Source of the DNA: Psychrobacter sp. GP33
GTDB taxonomy: Bacteria; Pseudomonadota; Gammaproteobacteria; Pseudomonadales; Moraxellaceae
Assembly (NCBI RefSeq): GCF_014119005.1
Contig: NZ_JACGYX010000002.1
Location: forward strand, 248,001 to 312,000
DNA: 64,000 bases
Reading direction: 5' to 3'
Part shown: piece after piece, positions 57,346 through 64,000 of the stretch
Numbering within the stretch: position 1 is the stretch's first letter
Layout of the letters: every line of letters starts with the position of its first letter
Position numbers and translations under genes: made by a program
The notes under the pieces: model-generated
Seen by the model: the letters and a program-made list of their open reading frames with translations, nothing else
Told to the model about the DNA's origin: nothing
Databases searched by the model: none

Positions 57346-58662
57346 CTAAACCACCTCGCCACAAACGAAGCCACTCGCCCACGCCCATTGAAAGTTATAG
57401 CCACCCAGCCACCCAGTGACATCCAACACTTCACCAATAAAATATAGCCCGTCTTGATGGTTACTTTGCATGGTTTTTGAGGACACCTCATTGGCTTTGA
57501 TACCGCCGCGCGTCACCTCAGCGGTACGGTAGCCTTCCGTACCAGATGGTTTTAATTGCCAGCCGTTGAGCGTTGCGCCAAGCTCTACTAAGCGCTCATC
57601 TTTGATATTTGCCAGTTCTGTGTCTTTGATATCGTCCCATAGCGTCGTTTGTAGGGCGACCAATAGTTTTTTGGGTAAGGCGTTATCCGTATTGTCCGCC
57701 AACACTGTACGAATCAGTTGTTTCGGATGCGTCTTTTTATGCTCAAGTAGTAGCGCGGTGATATCAATATCCGGTAACAGATTAATACTGATATGCTCAC
57801 CCGTTTGCCAATAATTGGACAGCTGCAACATGGCAGGACCTGACAAGCCGCGATGAGTAAAGAGTAACGGCAGCTTAAAGGAGGTACGTGTATTACTGGC
57901 AACCACTGGTAAGCTAATACCTGCCAATGCTCGAAGCAGTTCCCCCGTTTTATCGGTAAAGGTAAACGGTACTAGGCTGGCATCAGTAGAGACCAGTGTG
58001 TGTCCAAACTGCTGCGCCAGCTCATAACCAAGACCGCTTGCGCCCATGGTTGGGATAGATAAGCCGCCCGTGGCAACAACCAGTGACTCACAGCTATAGT
58101 AAGTTTGCGGGGTATTTGCTTCGTTAGTTACGTCTTTTTTACTTAGCTTTTTAGCCGTTATTAATCCAAAGCGTGCTGTATCATTATTGTTGATAGCTTG
58201 AACCTGCTGAATCTCAGTATTGAGCCGTATTTGTACCCCAACAGCGGCGCATTCATCAAGCAACATAGTCAAAATATCTTGCGCGGAATCATCGCAAAAC
58301 AGTTGCCCATGCTCGCGCTCATGATAAGCAATCTTATGTTGCTCAACCATCGCAATAAATTCCCAACTCGGATAACGACTGAGTGCGGATTTACAAAAGT
58401 GTTGATTGGCACTAATAAAATGCTCAGGCTCGACGAAGTAGTTGGTAAAGTTGCAACGACCACCACCTGACATCAGGATTTTTTTGCCTGCCTTATTGGC
58501 ATGATCGACTACCAATACGCGCCGACCACGGCGCCCAGCGGTCAGCGCGCAATATAGCCCTGATGCGCCCGCACCAATAATAATCACGTCATAATGGGTA
58601 GCAGACTGACTAGCCTTGCTAGAAGACGGTTCAGAGAAGGGTGTGCTGCGTTGGGTATCCAT
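57346..58662 (-). CDS. HI0933/YhiN-family NAD(P)/FAD-dependent oxidoreductase
   Basis: About 438 residues from ATG 58662; an in-frame start at 58707 adds 15 residues without clear support. FAD motif YDVIIIGAGASGLYCALTAG, then ANKAGKKILMSGGGRCNFTN, the substrate loop FKLPLLFTHRGLSGPAMLQL and the C-terminal LYFIGEVLDVTGWLGGYNFQ with WAWASGFVCGEVV. This family is the 'aminoacetone oxidase-like/BaiN' group with unknown physiological substrate. Single gene, convergent with nothing close. Confidence 0.92.
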   Translation of the reverse strand: MDTQRSTPFSEPSSSKASQSATHYDVIIIGAGASGLYCALTAGRRGRRVLVVDHANKAGKKILMSGGGRCNFTNYFVEPEHFISANQHFCKSALSRYPSWEFIAMVEQHKIAYHEREHGQLFCDDSAQDILTMLLDECAAVGVQIRLNTEIQQVQAINNNDTARFGLITAKKLSKKDVTNEANTPQTYYSCESLVVATGGLSIPTMGASGLGYELAQQFGHTLVSTDASLVPFTFTDKTGELLRALAGISLPVVASNTRTSFKLPLLFTHRGLSGPAMLQLSNYWQTGEHISINLLPDIDITALLLEHKKTHPKQLIRTVLADNTDNALPKKLLVALQTTLWDDIKDTELANIKDERLVELGATLNGWQLKPSGTEGYRTAEVTRGGIKANEVSSKTMQSNHQDGLYFIGEVLDVTGWLGGYNFQWAWASGFVCGEVV

Positions 58663-59043
58663 TGCGGTTATTTCCAGAAAGCGTGACGTTGCATAGTATC
58701 GATGCATCGTAAAAATTAGGGCAAATCATCAGAAAAATAGTCTGAAAAATCCGCTATTTAGAGGAGCTATTGTCCATATTTAAGGGCGGGTTACAAGGAT
58801 TAAATAGCAGCCCGACGTAAAACCATAGCAGGGGTCAGTGACGACAAAATATAAGATAAGTGAAATTGTTGTGATTCATGGTTGATACCTTGCATCACAA
58901 GGTCTTATTTGTCACACTAGAACGAGGTCGTCACTCATTATGGAAAATGACACCGCATTACTTGTAGCGGTTACTGCCTCTGCCTGACAGCGGTTATTAA
59001 CCTGATAGATATAGGTAATAATAATTAAAAAAAGGAAAAGACC
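58663..59043. other. divergent intergenic region upstream of acs
   Basis: 381 bases between the YhiN-like gene and acs. A minus-strand ORF here (58912-59352) is antisense to the acs start and not credible. AAAAAAGGAAAAG just before 59044 is the acs ribosome site. No cAMP-CRP-like or other operator recognised. Confidence 0.5.
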
Positions 59044-61011
59044 ATGACCCAAAAAATATACCCCGTTAACCCTGACTTCGTGACTACTGCCAACACCACC
59101 GCCGAGCAATACCAAAAAAACTATCAACACTCCATTGCCTCTCCAGAAGATACTGACGCCTATTGGGCATCTCGTTCTGAGCTGATTGATTGGTTCAAAA
59201 AGCCAACCATCATTAGTAATGTCAATTATGACTTGGACGACTTTCGAATTAAATGGTTCGAAGATGGTGAACTGAATATTTCGGTCAATTGCTTGGATAG
59301 ACATCTGGCAACCAACCCCTATAAACCGGCGATTATTTGGGAAGGCGATCACCCTTCACTACATAAAATTATCTCTTTTAAAGAGCTGCATAGCGAAGTT
59401 TGCCGCCTAGGTAATGCCATGCGCAAACTGGGTATTAAAAAAGGCGATCGCGTGTCGCTGTATATGCCCATGATTCCGGAGGCGATAGTCGGAATGCTGG
59501 CGTGCGCGCGTATTGGGGCGGTGCATTCGGTAGTATTCGGTGGTTTTTCTGCAGAAAGTTTGGGCAATCGCATTATCGACAGTCAATCCAAGCTGGTTAT
59601 TACAGCTGATGAAGGCTTACGAGGTAATAAGTGCACGCCGCTTAAAGCCAACGTCGATCGCGCCCTTGATATGGAAGGAACAGACAGCGTTGCTAATGTT
59701 ATCGTCGTTCATCGTACTGGCAATCCTGTGTCAATGAGTAGCAGCCGTGATGTTTGGTATCACACCTTGGTCGAGAGCGAAAGCGAGCAGTGCGAGCCTG
59801 AAGTAATGAATGCAGAAGACCCGTTATTCTTACTGTATACCTCCGGCTCAACGGGCAAACCAAAAGGCGTCCTACATACCACTGGCGGCTATATTACCTA
59901 TGCACTATCAACGTTCCGCGATGTCTTTGATGTGAAAGACGAAGATGTGTTTTGGTGTACAGCGGACGTCGGCTGGGTCACCGGACACACCTATACTACC
60001 TATGCGCCGCTTGCCAATGGCACCACAACCCTTATGTTTGAGGGTGTTCCAGATTATCCAACCTGGGCGCGCGTTGGGCATATTGTTGATAAGCATAAGG
60101 TAAGTGTTTTATATACCGCGCCCACCGCCATTCGTGCCATGATGAAAGAAGGCGATGCCTTTGTCCGTGAGTCCGATCGCTCAAGCTTGCGCTTACTTGG
60201 CACCGTTGGCGAGCCGATTAATCCTGAAGCATGGGATTGGTATTATGATGTCGTCGGTAGCAGCCGCTGCCCGATTGTCGATACTTGGTGGCAGACCGAA
60301 ACCGGCGGGATTTTGCTTGCACCGATTCCTGGTACGGTTGATATGAAGCCGGGTGCGGCGATGAATCCATTGTACGGTATCATACCTGAGGTGGTAGATA
60401 CTGATGGAGTGCCACTTGAAGGTCCTGCAGAGGGCAATTTGGCAATTAAGAGCAGCTGGCCAGGACAAATGCGCAGTATTTATAATGACCATGAGCGGTT
60501 TTTGAAGACTTACTTTACTGAATACCCAGGCTATTACTTTACCGGTGATGGTGTGCAGCGTGATGAAGATGGTCACTACTGGATTACGGGACGAGTCGAT
60601 GATGTCTTAAACGTCTCAGGTCATAGATTGGGTACCGCTGAAATAGAAAGCGCAGTAGACTCACATCGGGCGACTGTAGAAGCTGCCGTGGTCGGCATGC
60701 CGCATCCCATTCGCGGTGAAGGCATCTGTGCATTCATTATCCTTAAAGCGGGAGAGGTTGCTAGTGACGAATTAAAAACAGAATTAAATCGCCATGTACG
60801 TTCCCATATTGGTCCGATTGCCACCTTGGATGCCATTTATATTGTTGATGTATTGCCCAAAACACGCTCTGGTAAAATCATGCGTCGTATCTTGCGTAGT
60901 TTGGCGGCAGGGCAATATGTTGGGCTTGGCGACTTATCGACTTTAGCGGATAGCTCGGTGATTAATAAGCTGATTGAAGTAGTTAAAGCGGAGCGTCCAA
61001 ATTATCATTAA
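59044..61011 (+). CDS. acs: acetyl-CoA synthetase (AMP-forming)
   Basis: Converts acetate, ATP and CoA to acetyl-CoA, via acetyl-AMP. 655 residues, full-length. Motifs: [35 protein letters not shown], the ATP loop [60 protein letters not shown], and the C-terminal acetylation-site motif [20 protein letters not shown]. Strong ribosome site. A terminator follows 100 bases later. With the partial CoA transferase at the right edge it points to acetate metabolism. Confidence 0.98.
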   Translation: MTQKIYPVNPDFVTTANTTAEQYQKNYQHSIASPEDTDAYWASRSELIDWFKKPTIISNVNYDLDDFRIKWFEDGELNISVNCLDRHLATNPYKPAIIWEGDHPSLHKIISFKELHSEVCRLGNAMRKLGIKKGDRVSLYMPMIPEAIVGMLACARIGAVHSVVFGGFSAESLGNRIIDSQSKLVITADEGLRGNKCTPLKANVDRALDMEGTDSVANVIVVHRTGNPVSMSSSRDVWYHTLVESESEQCEPEVMNAEDPLFLLYTSGSTGKPKGVLHTTGGYITYALSTFRDVFDVKDEDVFWCTADVGWVTGHTYTTYAPLANGTTTLMFEGVPDYPTWARVGHIVDKHKVSVLYTAPTAIRAMMKEGDAFVRESDRSSLRLLGTVGEPINPEAWDWYYDVVGSSRCPIVDTWWQTETGGILLAPIPGTVDMKPGAAMNPLYGIIPEVVDTDGVPLEGPAEGNLAIKSSWPGQMRSIYNDHERFLKTYFTEYPGYYFTGDGVQRDEDGHYWITGRVDDVLNVSGHRLGTAEIESAVDSHRATVEAAVVGMPHPIRGEGICAFIILKAGEVASDELKTELNRHVRSHIGPIATLDAIYIVDVLPKTRSGKIMRRILRSLAAGQYVGLGDLSTLADSSVINKLIEVVKAERPNYH

Positions 61012-61108
61012 TACCTGATCTCGCGAACGTTTCTGAAAATTGATATATTTAGTAAGTAAGTTGCTTCATTTAAGGTGGATTTACTTATTATAAAGTGGAA
61101 TTATTGTA

Positions 61109-61144
61109 AAAAAAGTCATACTGGTGATGCTAGTATGACTTTTT
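61109..61144 (+). terminator. rho-independent terminator after acs
   Basis: AAAAGTCATACT and AGTATGACTTTT arms around GGTGATGCT, preceded by A and followed by T. Confidence 0.85.
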
Positions 61145-61265
61145 AATGGGTTAATGCTTTCAATTATTGATTTTCTATAAGACGTATTGACTGTAATACT
61201 TGTCGTTTCTAAAACGTAGAATCGCTATATAACACTTTGAAATAAATACCAAGGTTCATCCAACT

Positions 61266-62447
61266 ATGGCTCATCAAATGACGGTTAATAACGCTATGGC
61301 TCATACCAGTACATATAATTACCCCAAACCCAACCCAAAAATTGCCATTATCGGTGGTGGGCTTAGTGGCTTGCTAACAGCAACTTTGTTAGAGCGTGCC
61401 TTCGCTGAGCAAGAGCCTCAAACCTGCACGCCAAAGATAACGATATTTGAGAAATCTCGTAGCGTTGGGCGCTTAGCCACGCGCTACCGTACCGATGAGC
61501 ACACCAATAAGCAATGGCAATGGGCGTTTGGAGCGCAGTTTTTTACTGCAAAAACAGACGCTTTTTCAGCGTTTATAACGCCATGGCTAAAGGCTGGAGT
61601 AATACAACCGTGGTGTGCGCACGTGGTTGAATTGACGCCTAATAGTGAGTATCAATCACCTGATATTCGCAAAAAAGAGCAATGGGACAGCCAGCATGCA
61701 CGTTATATTAGTACCCCAAAAATGACCAGTTGGGGTCGCGCATTGGCGGCTGAGTTACAACATACCACACTCAAATTTAAAACCCATGTAGCACCATTGA
61801 TTCAAACCAAGGTCGCGATTGATACACAAACTGAGCTGTTTGATGACACCGGCGCCAGTCTCGGTCATTTTGATTGGGTGATTTGTACCGTTCCCGCAGC
61901 ACAAGCTATTAACCTACTTGCAAAAAGCGGTTTCGATAAGCTTGCCCAAATACGTCAGCCGCAGATGCAGGCGTGTTATACCTTGATGCTAGGTTGGGAT
62001 TCCGCTGAACAGTTACCCAACGTCTTACGCGATGATAGCCTGCCTATTTGGGATGTGGCTTATCTCAATGAGTCAGTATTGGACAGAATATTTATTGAAC
62101 ATCATAAACCGGCTCATGGTGAGCTACTGCCAAGTATCACCATTCATGCCCGTAATGACTGGTCTGAGGTAAACGTTGATGAAGATATAGAAACGGTTCA
62201 AACTCAGTTATTGGCGGCCGCGCAGCAGGTATTGCAATGGAAAAATCGCACCGCGCCCAGCCAGATTGACATTCATCGCTGGCGTTATGCGGCAACCCTG
62301 ACTACCGAGCAGCCTCTAGGAATAGCCGTTGATAATTCTCGCCAGTGGATTGTCAGTGGCGATTGGTGCGGGCAAGGTAATATCGAAAGTTGCTATCAGA
62401 TGGCAGTAGAAACAATACAAATACTCATGAACGCCTATAAAAATTAA
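61266..62447 (+). CDS. FAD-dependent NAD(P)-binding oxidoreductase (renalase/amine-oxidase-like)
   Basis: 393 residues. N-terminal FAD motif KIAIIGGGLSGLLTATLLER, then IFEKSRSVGRLATRYRTDEH, WQWAFGAQFFTAKTDAFSAF and C-terminal IVSGDWCGQGNIESCYQMAV. This fits the 'FAD-dependent oxidoreductase, renalase-like' group common in proteobacteria, with unknown substrate. An alternative Met twelve residues in is possible (a shorter protein). Terminator downstream. Confidence 0.9.
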   Translation: MAHQMTVNNAMAHTSTYNYPKPNPKIAIIGGGLSGLLTATLLERAFAEQEPQTCTPKITIFEKSRSVGRLATRYRTDEHTNKQWQWAFGAQFFTAKTDAFSAFITPWLKAGVIQPWCAHVVELTPNSEYQSPDIRKKEQWDSQHARYISTPKMTSWGRALAAELQHTTLKFKTHVAPLIQTKVAIDTQTELFDDTGASLGHFDWVICTVPAAQAINLLAKSGFDKLAQIRQPQMQACYTLMLGWDSAEQLPNVLRDDSLPIWDVAYLNESVLDRIFIEHHKPAHGELLPSITIHARNDWSEVNVDEDIETVQTQLLAAAQQVLQWKNRTAPSQIDIHRWRYAATLTTEQPLGIAVDNSRQWIVSGDWCGQGNIESCYQMAVETIQILMNAYKN

Positions 62448-62504
62448 ATCAAAGATGACGATAAAGAGTATCTCTAAAAAAAATAAGAGATATTTTTAAT
62501 TTTA

Positions 62505-62547
62505 AAAAACGCCACTTGCGAACTTATAGCAAGTGGCGTTTTTTTAT
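62505..62547. terminator. bidirectional terminator
   Basis: AAAAAACGCCACTTGC and GCAAGTGGCGTTTTTTT around GAACTTATA; can serve the oxidoreductase and the convergent small membrane protein. Confidence 0.92.
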
Positions 62548-62585
62548 GCGTTAAAAAATTCTTACTGTGTTACTAGGCTGCTCTA

Positions 62586-62876
62586 CTACTGAACGGGCAA
62601 AAAGGTGGTCACCATCGCTCCAATAATGCTAATCACTATTGTCAGGACGATAACCAACCAATAGCGACTAAATTCTTTTTTATCACTCATATTGAGCTTA
62701 TTTTTATTGGAAAAGTAATAAACGAGCTGTGCGAGCGGTGAAAACAATAAACCAAGTATTCCAAGTAATACTGACTGGCGCATCATAATCAATGTCGTTC
62801 GTATCCAATACCAAAACATCAGTCCATAGACGCCTAGCAGCACGACCAAAATTACTATCATCATTATATTTGCCAT
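62586..62876 (-). CDS. small three-helix membrane protein of unknown function
   Basis: 96 residues: hydrophobic helix at about 3-27 (IMMIVILVVLLGVYGLMFWY), a second at 32-54 (QSVLLGILGLLFSPLAQLVY) and a third at 72-93 (YWLVIVLTIVISIIGAMVTT), separated by short polar loops (FSNKNKLNMSDKKEFSR). A start Met at 62864-62861 (MMIVILV) is also possible. Not assigned to a family. Ends at a terminator, so likely a real gene. Confidence 0.7.
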   Translation of the reverse strand: MANIMMIVILVVLLGVYGLMFWYWIRTTLIMMRQSVLLGILGLLFSPLAQLVYYFSNKNKLNMSDKKEFSRYWLVIVLTIVISIIGAMVTTFLPVQ

Positions 62877-63326
62877 TATTATTTTCTCATTCTCTCGCAG
62901 CTACTATTAACAAACAGTATAACGGACTGTCGAGACAATTTTGTATCAGTTCCTAATCATACCCGCAATCTGAATAAATCGTCTTTAAGGGTTCTAAATC
63001 ACAATATTAAAATATGCCTTAAAAAACCGCTACAAGCCAAGCTATCCCTATATATTTTGGCTAAAAACCTTTGACACCTTTACTAAAAACTTACATTAGT
63101 CTAATTAATAGCAAAAAAACAGTTGTTGAGACGAACAGTATCGTTATAATGGTCATCACGTGAATTATTTCAGGTTTGAGATTATTCACAACAAAGTGAC
63201 GCAAAACTCAGGCATAACAAGCTGCAAGCGACAGGATAAAAACGACCGCACGCAATCAGTTATGTCTCAATTTTCCTCATGATCATGAGGGTTGATATTA
63301 ATATGGACGTTATTAGGAGAAGCGGT
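62877..63326. other. divergent intergenic region upstream of the CoA transferase
   Basis: 450 bases. Holds the 16-bp palindrome at 63275-63290. No other feature recognised. Confidence 0.5.
63275..63290. promoter_or_regulatory. perfect 16-bp palindrome, candidate operator
   Basis: CCTCATGATCATGAGG is its own reverse complement and lies 36 bases before the CoA transferase start. Such a site could bind a dimeric regulator; it also contains a GATC. Confidence 0.4.
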
Positions 63327-64000
63327 ATGACATCACTAAACCATGAAGGGCGTGTCCTTCACGACGAGTTAAGCAAAAAGATCATGTCGGCTGAAGAAGC
63401 AGCGACCTTTATTAAAAATGATATGAATGTCGGCATGAGTGGCTTTACAGGTGCCGGTTACCCAAAAGCCATTCCCGCTGCACTTGCAAAACATATGCAA
63501 GCGGCTCACGCGCGTGGTGAAGATTTCCAAATTGGTTTATTGACAGGCGCCTCTACGGCAACTGAATGTGATGGCGTATTAGCAGAAGCGAATGGTATTA
63601 AGTGGCGTACGCCGTACCAGTCAGAGCCTGCTCTACGTAAGCAAATCAATGCTGGTAAAGCGCATTATTTTGATATGCATTTATCACATGTGGCACAGCA
63701 GAGCACTATTGGTTTTTATGGTGATATGCACATGGCAGTGGTTGAAGTCGCCGGTATTTTACCAGATGGTCGCCTGATTCCATCGACATCCATTGGTACC
63801 AACAATGCATGGTTAGCAAATGCGGATAAAATTATTTTAGAAGTAAATGCGCAGCAAAGCTTGATGTTAGAAGGCATGCATGACGTGTATAACGACATTG
63901 GTATGCCGCCCAATCGCACGCCCATTCCACTTGTGACCCCAGGTGGACGTATTGGTGTGCCGTATTTGCATTGTGATTTGGATAAAGTTGTCGCGGTCGT
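63327..64000 (+). CDS. acetyl-CoA hydrolase/succinyl-CoA:acetate CoA-transferase family, 5' part
   Basis: The first ~225 codons of a CoA transferase of the Cat1/AarC/Ach1 family, cut by the right edge (full length about 500). It starts at ATG 63327 with TAGGAGA upstream: MTSLNHEGRVLHDELSKKIM, then GMSGFTGAGYPKAIPAALAK, IGLLTGASTATECDGVLAEA, VAQQSTIGFYGDMHMAVVEV and SIGTNNAWLANADKIILEV. The catalytic Glu lies beyond the window. It would interconvert acetyl- or propionyl-CoA with succinyl-CoA, linking to acetate metabolism alongside acs. Confidence 0.93.
   Translation, partial: MTSLNHEGRVLHDELSKKIMSAEEAATFIKNDMNVGMSGFTGAGYPKAIPAALAKHMQAAHARGEDFQIGLLTGASTATECDGVLAEANGIKWRTPYQSEPALRKQINAGKAHYFDMHLSHVAQQSTIGFYGDMHMAVVEVAGILPDGRLIPSTSIGTNNAWLANADKIILEVNAQQSLMLEGMHDVYNDIGMPPNRTPIPLVTPGGRIGVPYLHCDLDKVVAV

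Noticed and set aside
58912..59352. 146-codon minus-strand ORF over the acs start
   Set aside because: Overlaps the well-supported acs N-terminus and has no family likeness.

Overview
The window is a chromosomal segment of a gammaproteobacterium of the family Moraxellaceae, most likely Psychrobacter. This rests on the gene content and order (dapA–small lipoprotein–purC; hemA // TPR protein–lolB–ispE–tRNA-Gln–prs–rplY–pth–panD; pabC..mltG–tmk), the moderate G+C (about 43% in the housekeeping genes sampled), the short Moraxellaceae-style AccA, and the acid- and Asn/Ser-rich tails on several proteins. There is no rRNA operon, transposase, integrase or CRISPR array. It is core genome with a few accessory insertions.

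Layout. 1-5.9 kb: a cut acyl-CoA dehydrogenase, a FUSC membrane protein, aroE, a lipoprotein and pabC. 5.9-7.6 kb: a small restriction island between pabC and mltG-tmk, with a DpnD-like small protein, an unknown protein and a DpnI-type endonuclease against methylated GATC. 7.7-14 kb: mltG, tmk, a CPA1 antiporter and a Do-type protease. 14.3-18.6 kb: dapA, a minimal BamC-like lipoprotein, purC, a very charged disordered protein, a 3-methyladenine glycosylase and a NIF3-like protein. 18.6-21 kb: two paralogous envelope proteins, a Csr/Rsm-type regulatory RNA preceded by a GacA-box-like palindrome, and a CsbD-like stress protein. 21.4-31.6 kb: ygfZ, phnA, hemL, ppx, accA, tilS, proC, yggT and thiD. 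32-34 kb: tRNA-Ser(GCT), tRNA-Arg(ACG) and an RDD protein. 33.6-42.2 kb: a long minus-strand run of panD, pth, rplY, prs, two tRNA-Gln(TTG), a lipoprotein, ispE, lolB and a TPR protein. 42.8-51 kb: hemA, a class V aminotransferase, a split YeeE/YedE transporter, an acyl-CoA ligase and a divergent FadH-like dienoyl-CoA reductase. 51-64 kb: an AT-rich HEPN protein, a DUF1003 protein, lplA, an OYE-family reductase, a pirin, two flavoproteins, acs, a small membrane protein and a cut CoA transferase.

How the genes work together. Both C5-pathway enzymes of tetrapyrrole synthesis that make 5-aminolevulinate (hemA, hemL) are present. Envelope assembly is represented by mltG, lolB, the BamC-like lipoprotein and the periplasmic protease. 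Carbon use leans to acetate and fatty acids (acyl-CoA dehydrogenase, acyl-CoA ligase, dienoyl-CoA reductase, acs, CoA transferase). Translation and nucleotide supply are covered by pth, rplY, tilS, four tRNAs, prs, tmk and purC.

The two observations most worth following are the untranslated region at about 20.34-20.69 kb, which has the hallmarks of a CsrA/RsmA-sequestering RNA (at least seven GGA motifs, most in hairpin loops, downstream of TGTAAG-N6-CTTACG), and the DpnI/DpnD-like island with a third gene of unknown function. All calls come from reading the sequence and recalling family motifs; no database search was run.
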